64,000 nucleotides of DNA from Auanema rhodensis (taxonomy: Eukaryota; Nematoda; Chromadorea; Rhabditida; Rhabditidae): positions 1,922,001 through 1,986,000 of the forward strand of contig OZ059895.1 of the NCBI GenBank assembly GCA_964057225.1, given 5' to 3'. The stretch's first letter is position 1, and the number at the start of each line of letters is the position of its first letter. Position numbers and translations under genes: made by a program. Shown in pieces: positions 28,101 through 41,769 of the stretch. Under the pieces are notes generated by a model. The model was not told the DNA's origin. It ran no database searches and worked only from the letters and a program-made list of their open reading frames with translations.

Positions 28101-28431
28101 TTTGCCTTGAAAAATGGAATCTAAAAACATCTACTTTTTGCTAAATTATTCTGAAATTTTTTGAAAAAATTTTTGTCAAAATGTTTTTGGAAGCAATGTT
28201 GAGTGTACATGGAAACTCAACATACACTAATGCATCATTTTTCAAACGATTATAACTAATTTTTGTATTAAGCTTTTCTCAATGTAGTATAGTGCATTCG
28301 ATGCGGATTTTTAAGCTGCGTCGATCTGTGTTATCAGATTTGCGCTAGCTTAAAAATGCACCGAGATATCAACTGATATAAGTTCACACTTATATCCTCG
28401 ATTTTCACCCTGAAGAATTAATTTTTTCGTT
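22114..28431. repeat. Large block copy 2 (units 64-81)
   Basis: Units 64-76 match units 44-56 at an offset of exactly 20 units (7020 bp). Shared landmarks include TTATACCC at 15757 and 22777, and AATGAAAT near 18985 and 26005. Units 71-72 are replaced by the p273 G / TTATTCTG pair otherwise found at units 59-60 and 80-81. Unit 77 (T171+A188, ending with p337 C) is an extra unit, after which units 78-81 match units 57-60 at an offset of 21 units (7371 bp). Unit 82 (28432-28782) that follows is a plain C171+T194 unit. Confidence 0.8.
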
Positions 28432-28782
28432 GAATAACATTGTCCATCGTCTTTGCCTTGAAAAATGGAATCTAAAAACATCTACTTTTTGCTAAATTAT
28501 TTTGAAATTTTTCGAAAAAATTTTTGTCAAAATGTTTTTGGAAGCAATGTTGAGTGTACATGGAAACTCAACATACACTAATGCATCATTTTTCAAACGA
28601 TCATAACTAATTTTTGTATTAAGCTTTTCTCAATGTAGTATAGTGCATTCGATGCGGATTTTTAAGCTGCGTCGATCTGTGTTATCAGATTTGCGCTAGC
28701 TTAAAAATGCACCGAGATATCAACTGATATAAGTTCACACTTATATCCTCGATTTTCACCCTGAAGAATTAATTTTTTCGTT

Positions 28783-31700
28783 GAATAACATTGTCCATCG
28801 TCTTTGCCTTGAAAAATGGAATCTAAAAACATCTACTTTTTGCTAAATTATTTTGAAATTTTTCGAAAAAATTTTTGTCAAAATGTTTTTGGAAGCAATG
28901 TTGAGTGTACATGGAAACTCAACATACACTAATGCATCATTTTTCATACGATCATAACTAATTTTTGTATTAAGCTTTTCTCAATGTAGTATAGTGCATT
29001 CGATGCGGATTTTTAAGCTGCGTCGATCTGTGTTATCAGATTTGCGCTAGCTTAAAAATGCACCGAGATATCAACTGATATAAGTTTACACTTATATCCT
29101 CGATTTTCACCCTGAAGAATTAATTTTTTCGTTGAATAACATCGTCCATCGTCTTTGCCTTGAAAAATGGAATCTAAAAACATCTACTTTTTGCTAAATT
29201 ATTTTGAAATTTTTCGAAAAAATTTTTGTCAAAATGTTTTTGGAAGCAATGTTGAGTGTACGTGGAAACTCAACATACACTAATGCATCATTTTTCAAAC
29301 GATCATAACTAATTTTTGTATTAAGCTTTTCTCAATGTAGTATAGTGCATTCGATGCGGATTTTTAAGCTGCGTCGATCTGTGTTATCAGATTTGCGCTA
29401 GCTTAAAAATGCACCGAGATATCAACTGATATAAGTTCACACTTATATCCTCGATTTTCACCCTGAAGAATTAATTTTTTCGTTGAATAACGTTGTCCAT
29501 CGTCTTTGCCTTGAAAAAAGGAATCTAAAAACATCTACTTTTTGCTAAATTATTTTGAAATTTTTCGAAAAAATTTTTGTCAAAATGTTTTTGGAAGCAA
29601 TGTTGAGTGTACATGGAAACTCAACATACACTAATGCATCATTTTTCAAACGATCATAACTAATTTTTGTATTAAGCGTTTCTCAATGTAGTATAGTGCA
29701 TTCGATGCGGATTTTTAAGCTGCGTCGATCTGTGTTATCAGATTTGCGCTAGCTTAAAAATGCACCGAGATATCAACTGATATAAGTTCACACTTATATC
29801 CTCGATTTTCACCCTGAAGAATTAATTTTTTCGTTGAATAACATTGTCCATCGTCTTTGCCTTGAAAAAAGGAATCTAAAAACATCTACTTTTTGCTAAA
29901 TTATTTTGAAATTTTTCGAAAAAATTTTTGTCAAAATGTTTTTGGAAGCAATGTTGAGTGTACATGGAAACTCAACATACACTAATGCATCATTTTTCAA
30001 ACGATCATAACTAATTTTTGTATCAAGCGTTTCTCAATGTAGTATAGTGCATTCGATGCGGATTTTTAAGCTGCGTCGATCTGTCTTATCAGATTTGCGC
30101 TAGCTTAAAAATGCACCGAGATATCAACTGATATAAGTTCACACTCATATCCTCGATTTTCACACTGAAGAATTAATTTTTTCGTTGAATAACATTGTCT
30201 ATCGTCTTTGCCTTGAAAAATGGAATCTAAAAACATCTACTTTTTGCTAAATTATTTTGAAATTTTTCGAAAAAATTTTTGTCAAAATGTTTTTGGAAGC
30301 AATGTTGAGTGTACATGGAAACTCAACATACACTAATGCATCATTTTTCAAACGATCATAACTTATTTTTGTATCGAGCGTTTCTCAATGTAGTATAGTG
30401 CATTCGATGCGGATTTTTAAGCTGCGTCGATCTGTGTTATCAGATTTGCGCTAGCTTAAAAATGCACCGAGATATCAACTGATATCAGTTAACACTTATA
30501 TCCTCGATTTTCACCCTGAAGAATTAATTTTTTCGTTGAATAACATTGTCCATCGTCTTTGCCTTGAAAAATGGAATCTAAAAACATTTACTTTTTGCTA
30601 AATTATTTTGAAATTTTTCGAAAAAATTTTTGTCAAAATGTTTTTGGAAGCAATGTTGAGTGTACATGGAAACTCAACATACACTAATGCATCATTTTTC
30701 AAACGATCATAACTAATTTTTGTATCAAGCGTTTCTCAATGTAGTATAGTGCATTCGATGCGGATTTTTAAGCTGCGTCGATCTGTGTTATCAGATTTGC
30801 GCTAGCTTAAAAATGCACCGAGATATCAACTGATATAAGTTCACACTTATATCCTCGATTTTCACCCTGAAGAATTAATTTTTTCGTTGAATAACATCGT
30901 CCATCGTCTTTGCCTTGAAAAATGGAATCTAAAAACATCTACTTTTTGCTAAATTATTTTGAAATTTTTCGAAAAAATTTTTGTCAAAATGTTTTTGGAA
31001 GCAATGTTGAGTGTACATGGAAACTCAACATACACTAATGCATCATTTTTCAAACGATCATAACTAATTTTTGTATTAAGCTTTTCTCAATGTAGTATAG
31101 TGCATTCGATGCGGCTTTTTAAGCTGCGTCGATCTGTGTTATCAGATTTGCGCTAGCTTAAAAATGCACCGAGATATCAACTGATATAAGTTCACACTTA
31201 TATCCTCGATTTTCACCCTGAAGAATTAATTTTTTCGTTGAATAACATTGTCCATCGTCTTTGCCTTGAAAAATGGAATCTAAAAACATCTACTTTTTGC
31301 TAAATTATTTTGAAATTTTTCGAAAAAATTTTTGTCAAAATGTTTTTGGAAGCAATGTTGAGTGTACATGGAAACTCAACATACACTAATGCATCATTTT
31401 TCAAACGATCATAACTAATTTTTGTATTAAGCTTTTCTCAATGTAGTATAGTGCATTCGATGCGGATTTTTAAGCTGCGTCGATCTGTGTTATCAGATTT
31501 GCGCTAGCTTAAAAATGCACCGAGATATCAACTGATATAAGTTCACACTTATATCCTCGATTTTCACCCTGAAGAATTAATTTTTTCGTTGAATAACATT
31601 GTCCATCGTCTTTGCCTTGAAAAATGGAATCTAAAAACATCTACTTTTTGCTAAATTATTTTGAAATTTTTCGAAAAAATTTTTGTCAAAATGTTTTTGG

Positions 31701-31941
31701 AAGCAATGTTGAGTGTACATGGAAACTCAACATACACTAATGCATCATTTTTCAAACGATCATAACTAATTTTTGTATTAAGCTTTTCTCAATGTAGTAT
31801 AGTGCATTCGATGCGGCTTTTTAAGCTGCGTCGATCTGTGTTATCAGATTTGCGCTAGCTTAAAAATGCACCGAGATATCAACTGATATAAGTTCACACT
31901 TATATCCTCGATTTTCACCCTGAAGAATTAATTTTTTCGTT
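28783..31941. repeat. Nine-unit higher-order repeat, copy 1 (units 83-91)
   Basis: Marker order: CATACG at p163-168 with T305 (unit 83), C10+G129 (84), A35+G194 (85), A35 with C189, CTGTCTTA and p311 C (86), T14 with CTTATT, TATCGAG and p300 C (87), AACATTTA with C189 (88), C227 (89), plain (90), C227 (91). Units 89-91 look like a local two-unit duplication. The block starts again 3159 bp downstream. Confidence 0.85.
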
Positions 31942-34900
31942 GAATAACATCGTCCATCGTCTTTGCCTTGAAAAATGGAATCTAAAAACATCTACTTTTT
32001 GCTAAATTATTTTGAAATTTTTCGAAAAAATTTTTGTCAAAATGTTTTTGGAAGCAATGTTGAGTGTACATGGAAACTCAACATACACTAATGCATCATT
32101 TTTCATACGATCATAACTAATTTTTGTATTAAGCTTTTCTCAATGTAGTATAGTGCATTCGATGCGGATTTTTAAGCTGCGTCGATCTGTGTTATCAGAT
32201 TTGCGCTAGCTTAAAAATGCACCGAGATATCAACTGATATAAGTTTACACTTATATCCTCGATTTTCACCCTGAAGAATTAATTTTTTCGTTGAATAACA
32301 TCGTCCATCGTCTTTGCCTTGAAAAATGGAATCTAAAAACATCTACTTTTTGCTAAATTATTTTGAAATTTTTCGAAAAAATTTTTGTCAAAATGTTTTT
32401 GGAAGCAATGTTGAGTGTACGTGGAAACTCAACATACACTAATGCATCATTTTTCAAACGATCATAACTAATTTTTGTATTAAGCTTTTCTCAATGTAGT
32501 ATAGTGCATTCGATGCGGATTTTTAAGCTGCGTCGATCTGTGTTATCAGATTTGCGCTAGCTTAAAAATGCACCGAGATATCAACTGATATAAGTTCACA
32601 CTTATATCCTCGATTTTCACCCTGAAGAATTAATTTTTTCGTTGAATAACATTGTCCATCGTCTTTGCCTTGAAAAAAGGAATCTAAAAACATCTACTTT
32701 TTGCTAAATTATTTTGAAATTTTTCGAAAAAATTTTTGTCAAAATGTTTTTGGAAGCAATGTTGAGTGTACATGGAAACTCAACATACACTAATGCATCA
32801 TTTTTCAAACGATCATAACTAATTTTTGTATTAAGCGTTTCTCAATGTAGTATAGTGCATTCGATGCGGATTTTTAAGCTGCGTCGATCTGTGTTATCAG
32901 ATTTGCGCTAGCTTAAAAATGCACCGAGATATCAACTGATATAAGTTCACACTTATATCCTCGATTTTCACCCTGAAGAATTAATTTTTTCGTTGAATAA
33001 CATTGTCCATCGTCTTTGCCTTGAAAAAAGGAATCTAAAAACATCTACTTTTTGCTAAATTATTTTGAAATTTTTCGAAAAAATTTTTGTCAAAATGTTT
33101 TTGGAAGCAATGTTGAGTGTACATGGAAACTCAACATACACTAATGCATCATTTTTCAAACGATCATAACTAATTTTTGTATCAAGCGTTTCTCAATGTA
33201 GTATAGTGCATTCGATGCGGATTTTTAAGCTGCGTCGATCTGTCTTATCAGATTTGCGCTAGCTTAAAAATGCACCGAGATATCAACTGATATAAGTTCA
33301 CACTCATATCCTCGATTTTCACACTGAAGAATTAATTTTTTCGTTGAATAACATTGTCTATCGTCTTTGCCTTGAAAAATGGAATCTAAAAACATCTACT
33401 TTTTGCTAAATTATTTTGAAATTTTTCGAAAAAATTTTTGTCAAAATGTTTTTGGAAGCAATGTTGAGTGTACATGGAAACTCAACATACACTAATGCAT
33501 CATTTTTCAAACGATCATAACTAATTTTTGTATTAAGCGTTTCTCAATGTAGTATAGTGCATTCGATGCGGATTTTTAAGCTGCGTCGATCTGTGTTATC
33601 AGATTTGCGCTAGCTTAAAAATGCACCGAGATATCAACTGATATAAGTTCACACTTATATCCTCGATTTTCACCCTGAAGAATTAATTTTTTCGTTGAAT
33701 AACATTGTCCATCGTCTTTGCCTTGAAAAAAGGAATCTAAAAACATCTACTTTTTGCTAAATTATTTTGAAATTTTTCGAAAAAATTTTTGTCAAAATGT
33801 TTTTGGAAGCAATGTTGAGTGTACATGGAAACTCAACATACACTAATGCATCATTTTTCAAACGATCATAACTAATTTTTGTATCAAGCGTTTCTCAATG
33901 TAGTATAGTGCATTCGATGCGGATTTTTAAGCTGCGTCGATCTGTCTTATCAGATTTGCGCTAGCTTAAAAATGCACCGAGATATCAACTGATATAAGTT
34001 CACACTCATATCCTCGATTTTCACACTGAAGAATTAATTTTTTCGTTGAATAACATTGTCTATCGTCTTTGCCTTGAAAAATGGAATCTAAAAACATCTA
34101 CTTTTTGCTAAATTATTTTGAAATTTTTCGAAAAAATTTTTGTCAAAATGTTTTTGGAAGCAATGTTGAGTGTACATGGAAACTCAACATACACTAATGC
34201 ATCATTTTTCAAACGATCATAACTTATTTTTGTATCGAGCGTTTCTCAATGTAGTATAGTGCATTCGATGCGGATTTTTAAGCTGCGTCGATCTGTGTTA
34301 TCAGATTTGCGCTAGCTTAAAAATGCACCGAGATATCAACTGATATCAGTTAACACTTATATCCTCGATTTTCACCCTGAAGAATTAATTTTTTCGTTGA
34401 ATAACATTGTCCATCGTCTTTGCCTTGAAAAATGGAATCTAAAAACATTTACTTTTTGCTAAATTATTTTGAAATTTTTCGAAAAAATTTTTGTCAAAAT
34501 GTTTTTGGAAGCAATGTTGAGTGTACATGGAAACTCAACATACACTAATGCATCATTTTTCAAACGATCATAACTAATTTTTGTATCAAGCGTTTCTCAA
34601 TGTAGTATAGTGCATTCGATGCGGATTTTTAAGCTGCGTCGATCTGTGTTATCAGATTTGCGCTAGCTTAAAAATGCACCGAGATATCAACTGATATAAG
34701 TTCACACTTATATCCTCGATTTTCACCCTGAAGAATTAATTTTTTCGTTGAATAACATCGTCCATCGTCTTTGCCTTGAAAAATGGAATCTAAAAACATC
34801 TACTTTTTGCTAAATTATTTTGAAATTTTTCGAAAAAATTTTTGTCAAAATGTTTTTGGAAGCAATGTTGAGTGTACATGGAAACTCAACATACACTAAT

Positions 34901-35100
34901 GCATCATTTTTCAAACGATCATAACTAATTTTTGTATTAAGCTTTTCTCAATGTAGTATAGTGCATTCGATGCGGCTTTTTAAGCTGCGTCGATCTGTGT
35001 TATCAGATTTGCGCTAGCTTAAAAATGCACCGAGATATCAACTGATATAAGTTCACACTTATATCCTCGATTTTCACCCTGAAGAATTAATTTTTTCGTT
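31942..35100. repeat. Nine-unit higher-order repeat, copy 2 (units 92-100)
   Basis: Starts with the same CATACG + T305 unit exactly 3159 bp after copy 1. It differs inside: the CTGTCTTA / T14 pair is present twice (units 95-96 and 97-98), while only one C227 unit remains (unit 100). The equal length of copies 1 and 2 is therefore the sum of a two-unit gain and a two-unit loss relative to each other. Confidence 0.85.
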
Positions 35101-37206
35101 GAATAACATCGTCCATCGTCTTTGCCTTGAAAAATGGAATCTAAAAACATCTACTTTTTGCTAAATTATTTTGAAATTTTTCGAAAAAATTTTTGTCAAA
35201 ATGTTTTTGGAAGCAATGTTGAGTGTACATGGAAACTCAACATACACTAATGCATCATTTTTCATACGATCATAACTAATTTTTGTATTAAGCTTTTCTC
35301 AATGTAGTATAGTGCATTCGATGCGGATTTTTAAGCTGCGTCGATCTGTGTTATCAGATTTGCGCTAGCTTAAAAATGCACCGAGATATCAACTGATATA
35401 AGTTTACACTTATATCCTCGATTTTCACCCTGAAGAATTAATTTTTTCGTTGAATAACATCGTCCATCGTCTTTGCCTTGAAAAATGGAATCTAAAAACA
35501 TCTACTTTTTGCTAAATTATTTTGAAATTTTTCGAAAAAATTTTTGTCAAAATGTTTTTGGAAGCAATGTTGAGTGTACGTGGAAACTCAACATACACTA
35601 ATGCATCATTTTTCAAACGATCATAACTAATTTTTGTATTAAGCTTTTCTCAATGTAGTATAGTGCATTCGATGCGGATTTTTAAGCTGCGTCGATCTGT
35701 GTTATCAGATTTGCGCTAGCTTAAAAATGCACCGAGATATCAACTGATATAAGTTCACACTTATATCCTCGATTTTCACCCTGAAGAATTAATTTTTTCG
35801 TTGAATAACATTGTCCATCGTCTTTGCCTTGAAAAAAGGAATCTAAAAACATCTACTTTTTGCTAAATTATTTTGAAATTTTTCGAAAAAATTTTTGTCA
35901 AAATGTTTTTGGAAGCAATGTTGAGTGTACATGGAAACTCAACATACACTAATGCATCATTTTTCAAACGATCATAACTAATTTTTGTATTAAGCGTTTC
36001 TCAATGTAGTATAGTGCATTCGATGCGGATTTTTAAGCTGCGTCGATCTGTGTTATCAGATTTGCGCTAGCTTAAAAATGCACCGAGATATCAACTGATA
36101 TAAGTTCACACTTATATCCTCGATTTTCACCCTGAAGAATTAATTTTTTCGTTGAATAACATTGTCCATCGTCTTTGCCTTGAAAAAAGGAATCTAAAAA
36201 CATCTACTTTTTGCTAAATTATTTTGAAATTTTTCGAAAAAATTTTTGTCAAAATGTTTTTGGAAGCAATGTTGAGTGTACATGGAAACTCAACATACAC
36301 TAATGCATCATTTTTCAAACGATCATAACTAATTTTTGTATCAAGCGTTTCTCAATGTAGTATAGTGCATTCGATGCGGATTTTTAAGCTGCGTCGATCT
36401 GTCTTATCAGATTTGCGCTAGCTTAAAAATGCACCGAGATATCAACTGATATAAGTTCACACTCATATCCTCGATTTTCACACTGAAGAATTAATTTTTT
36501 CGTTGAATAACATTGTCTATCGTCTTTGCCTTGAAAAATGGAATCTAAAAACATCTACTTTTTGCTAAATTATTTTGAAATTTTTCGAAAAAATTTTTGT
36601 CAAAATGTTTTTGGAAGCAATGTTGAGTGTACATGGAAACTCAACATACACTAATGCATCATTTTTCAAACGATCATAACTTATTTTTGTATCGAGCGTT
36701 TCTCAATGTAGTATAGTGCATTCGATGCGGATTTTTAAGCTGCGTCGATCTGTGTTATCAGATTTGCGCTAGCTTAAAAATGCACCGAGATATCAACTGA
36801 TATCAGTTAACACTTATATCCTCGATTTTCACCCTGAAGAATTAATTTTTTCGTTGAATAACATTGTCCATCGTCTTTGCCTTGAAAAATGGAATCTAAA
36901 AACATTTACTTTTTGCTAAATTATTTTGAAATTTTTCGAAAAAATTTTTGTCAAAATGTTTTTGGAAGCAATGTTGAGTGTACATGGAAACTCAACATAC
37001 ACTAATGCATCATTTTTCAAACGATCATAACTAATTTTTGTATCAAGCGTTTCTCAATGTAGTATAGTGCATTCGATGCGGATTTTTAAGCTGCGTCGAT
37101 CTGTGTTATCAGATTTGCGCTAGCTTAAAAATGCACCGAGATATCAACTGATATAAGTTCACACTTATATCCTCGATTTTCACCCTGAAGAATTAATTTT
37201 TTCGTT
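35101..37206. repeat. Nine-unit higher-order repeat, partial copy 3 (units 101-106)
   Basis: Units 101-106 match units 83-88 marker for marker: CATACG + T305, C10+G129, A35, A35 with CTGTCTTA, the p300 C unit, and the AACATTTA unit. The C227 units are missing and the pattern changes to A35 units from 37207. Confidence 0.85.
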
Positions 37207-38961
37207 GAATAACATTGTCCATCGTCTTTGCCTTGAAAAAAGGAATCTAAAAACATCTACTTTTTGCTAAATTATTTTGAAATTTTTCGAAAAAATTTTT
37301 GTCAAAATGTTTTTGGAAGCAATGTTGAGTGTACATGGAAACTCAACATACACTAATGCATCATTTTTCAAACGATCATAACTAATTTTTGTATTAAGCG
37401 TTTCTCAATGTAGTATAGTGCATTCGATGCGGATTTTTAAGCTGCGTCGATCTGTGTTATCAGATTTGCGCTAGCTTAAAAATGCACCGAGATATCAACT
37501 GATATAAGTTCACACTTATATCCTCGATTTTCACCCTGAAGAATTAATTTTTTCGTTGAATAACATTGTCCATCGTCTTTGCCTTGAAAAAAGGAATCTA
37601 AAAACATCTACTTTTTGCTAAATTATTTTGAAATTTTTCGAAAAAATTTTTGTCAAAATGTTTTTGGAAGCAATGTTGAGTGTACATGGAAACTCAACAT
37701 ACACTAATGCATCATTTTTCAAACGATCATAACTAATTTTTGTATTAAGCTTTTCTCAATGTAGTATAGTGCATTCGATGCGGATTTTTAAGCTGCGTCG
37801 ATCTGTGTTATCAGATTTGCGCTAGCTTAAAAATGCACCGAGATATCAACTGATATAAGTTCACACTTATATCCTCGATTTTCACCCTGAAGAATTAATT
37901 TTTTCGTTGAATAACATCGTCCATCGTCTTTGCCTTGAAAAATGGAATCTAAAAACATCTACTTTTTGCTAAATTATTTTGAAATTTTTCGAAAAAATTT
38001 TTGTCAAAATGTTTTTGGAAGCAATGTTGAGTGTACGTGGAAACTCAACATACACTAATGCATCATTTTTCAAACGATCATAACTAATTTTTGTATTAAG
38101 CTTTTCTCAATGTAGTATAGTGCATTCGATGCGGATTTTTAAGCTGCGTCGATCTGTGTTATCAGATTTGCGCTAGCTTAAAAATGCACCGAGATATCAA
38201 CTGATATAAGTTTACACTTATATCCTCGATTTTCACCCTGAAGAATTAATTTTTTCGTTGAATAACATCGTCCATCGTCTTTGCCTTGAAAAATGGAATC
38301 TAAAAACATCTACTTTTTGCTAAATTATTTTGAAATTTTTCGAAAAAATTTTTGTCAAAATGTTTTTGGAAGCAATGTTGAGTGTACGTGGAAACTCAAC
38401 ATACACTAATGCATCATTTTTCAAACGATCATAACTAATTTTTGTATTAAGCTTTTCTCAATGTAGTATAGTGCATTCGATGCGGATTTTTAAGCTGCGT
38501 CGATCTGTGTTATCAGATTTGCGCTAGCTTAAAAATGCACCGAGATATCAACTGATATAAGTTCACACTTATATCCTCGATTTTCACCCTGAAGAATTAA
38601 TTTTTTCGTTGAATAACATTGTCCATCGTCTTTGCCTTGAAAAAAGGAATCTAAAAACATCTACTTTTTGCTAAATTATTTTGAAATTTTTCGAAAACAT
38701 TTTTGTCAAAATGTTTTTGGAAGCAATGTTGAGTGTACATGGAAACTCAACATACACTAATGCATCATTTTTCAAACGATCATAACTAATTTTTGTATTA
38801 AGCGTTTCTCAATGTAGTATAGTGCATTCGATGCGGATTTTTAAGCTGCGTCGATCTGTGTTATCAGATTTGCGCTAGCTTAAAAATGCACCGAGATATC
38901 AACTGATATAAGTTCACACTTATATCCTCGATTTTCACCCTGAAGAATTAATTTTATCGTT
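37207..38961. repeat. Units 107-111, A35 units and one cassette
   Basis: Units 107 and 108 carry A35. Units 109-111 are a cassette copy: C10+G129+T305, C10+G129, then A35+G194. Unit 111 has two private changes, GAAAACATT at about p83-91 and TTTTATCG near its end. Confidence 0.8.
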
Positions 38962-41769
38962 GAATAACATTGTCCATCGTCTTTGCCTTGAAAAAAGGAA
39001 TCTAAAAACATCTACTTTTTGCTAAATTATTTTGAAATTTTTCGAAAAAATTTTTGTCAAAATGTTTTTGGAAGCAATGTTGAGTGTACATGGAAACTCA
39101 ACATACACTAATGCATCATTTTTCAAACGATCATTACTAATTTTTGTATTAAGCGTTTTTCAATGTAGTATAGTGCATTCGATGCGGATTTTTAAGCTGC
39201 GTCGATCTGTGTTATCAGATTTGCGCTAGCTTAACAATGCACCGAGATATCAACTGATATAAGTTCACACTTATATCCTCGATTTTCACCCTGAAGAATT
39301 AATTTTTTCGTTGAATAACATTGTCCATCGTCTTTGCCTTGAAAAATGGAATCTAAAAACATCTACTTTTTGCTAAATTATTTTGAAATTTTTCGAAAAA
39401 ATTTTTGTCAAAATGTTTTTGGAAGCAATGTTGAGTGTACATGGAAACTCAACATACACTAATGCATCATTTTTCAAACGATTATAACTAATTTTTGTAT
39501 TAAGCTTTTCTCAATGTAGTATAGTGCATTCGATGCGGATTTTTAAGCTGCGTCGATCTGTGTTATCAGATTTGCGCTAGCTTAAAAATGCACCGAGATA
39601 TCAACTGATATAAGTTCACACTTATATCCTCGATTTTCACCCTGAAGAATTAATTTTTTCGTTGAATAACATTGTCCATCGTCTTTGCCTTGAAAAATGG
39701 AATCTAAAAACATCTACTTTTTGCTAAATTATTTTGAAATTTTTCGAAAAAATTTTTGTCAAAATGTTTTTGGAAGCAATGTTGAGTGTACATGGAAACT
39801 CAACATACACTAATGCATCATTTTTCAAACGATCATAACTAATTTTTGTATTAAGCTTTTCTCAATGTAGTATAGTGCATTCGATGCGGATTTTTAAGCT
39901 GCGTCGATCTGTGTTATCAGATTTGCGCTAGCTTAAAAATGCACCGAGATATCAACTGATATAAGTTTACACTTATATCCTCGATTTTCACCCTGAAGAA
40001 TTAATTTTTTCGTTGAATAACATTGTCCATCGTCTTTGCCTTGAAAGAAGGAATCTAAAAACATCTACTTTTTGCTAAATTATTTTGAAATTTTTCGAAA
40101 AAATTTTTGTCAAAATGTTTTTGGAAGCAATGTTGAGTGTACATGGAAACTCAACATACACTAATGCATCATTTTTCAAACGATCATAACTAATTTTTGT
40201 ATTAAGCGTTTCTTAATGTAGTATAGTGCATTCGATGCGGATTTTTAAGCTGCGTCGATCTGTGTTATCAGATTTGCGCTAGCTTAAAAATGCACCGAGA
40301 TATCAACTGATATAAGTTCACACTTATATCCTCGATTTTCACCCTGAAGAATTAATTTTTTCGTTGAATAACATCGTCCATCGTCTTTGCCTTGAAAAAT
40401 GGAATCTAAAAACATCTACTTTTTGCTAAATTATTTTGAAATTTTTCGAAAAAATTTTTGTCAAAATGTTTTTGGAAGCAATGTTGAGTGTACATGGAAA
40501 CTCAACATACACTAATGCATCATTTTTCAAACGATCATAACTAATTTTTGTATTAAGCGTTTCTCAATGTAGTATAGTGCATTCGATGCGGATTTTTAAG
40601 CTGCGTCGATCTGTGTTATCAGATTTGCGCTAGCTTAACAATGCACCGAGATATCAACTGATATAAGTTCACACTTATATCCTCGATTTTCACCCTGAAG
40701 AATTAATTTTTTCGTTGAATAACATTGTCCATCGTCTTTGCCTTGAAAAATGGAATCTAAAAACATCTACTTTTTGCTAAATTATTTTGAAATTTTTCGA
40801 AAAAATTTTTGTCAAAATGTTTTTGGAAGCAATGTTGAGTGTACATGGAAACTCAACATACACTAATGCATCATTTTTCAAACGATTATAACTAATTTTT
40901 GTATTAAGCTTTTCTCAATGTAGTATAGTGCATTCGATGCGGATTTTTAAGCTGCGTCGATCTGTGTTATCAGATTTGCGCTAGCTTAACAATGCACCGA
41001 GATATCAACTGATATAAGTTCACACTTATATCCTCGATTTTCACCCTGAAGAATTAATTTTTTCGTTGAATAACATCGTCCATCGTCTTTGCCTTGAAAA
41101 ATGGAATCTAAAAACATCTACTTTTTGCTAAATTATTTTGAAATTTTTCGAAAAAATTTTTGTCAAAATGTTTTTGGAAGCAATGTTGAGTGTACGTGGA
41201 AACTCAACATACACTAATGCATCATTTTTCAAACGATTATAACTAATTTTTGTATTAAGCTTTTCTCAATGTAGTATAGTGCATTCGATGCGGATTTTTA
41301 AGCTGCGTCGATCTGTGTTATCAGATTTGCGCTAGCTTAACAATGCACCGAGATATCAACTGATATAAGTTCACACTTATATCCTCGATTTTCACCCTGA
41401 AGAATTAATTTTTTCGTTGAATAACATCGTCCATCGTCTTTGCCTTGAAAAATGGAATCTAAAAACATCTACTTTTTGCTAAATTATTTTGAAATTTTTC
41501 GAAAAAATTTTTGTCAAAATGTTTTTGGAAGCAATGTTGAGTGTACGTGGAAACTCAACATACACTAATGCATCATTTTTCAAACGATCATAACTAATTT
41601 TTGTATTAAGCTTTTCTCAATGTAGTATAGTGCATTCGATGCGGATTTTTAAGCTGCGTCGATCTGTGTTATCAGATTTGCGCTAGCTTAAAAATGCACC
41701 GAGATATCAACTGATATAAGTTCACACTTATATCCTCGATTTTCACCCTGAAGAATTAATTTTTTCGTT
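38962..41769. repeat. Eight-unit register, copy 1 (units 112-119)
   Basis: Units 112-116 match units 120-124 at a 2808-bp offset: A35+G194+T198+C274, then T171+T194, then C171+T194, then a unit with GAAAGAAGG near p29-37 and CTTAATG at p198-204, then C10+G194. Units 117-119 complete the register. Unit 112 also has a private A to T at 39135, which removes a stop codon that nearly all other units carry in that frame. Confidence 0.7.

Noticed and set aside
39032-39229. A 65-codon open reading frame beginning with TTG and ending at a TAG in GCTAGC
   Set aside because: It exists only because unit 112 has an A to T change at 39135 that removes a TAA present in that frame in nearly every other unit. 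It lies wholly inside a monomer, starts with a non-ATG codon, and has no recognisable domain. It is a chance frame, not a gene.
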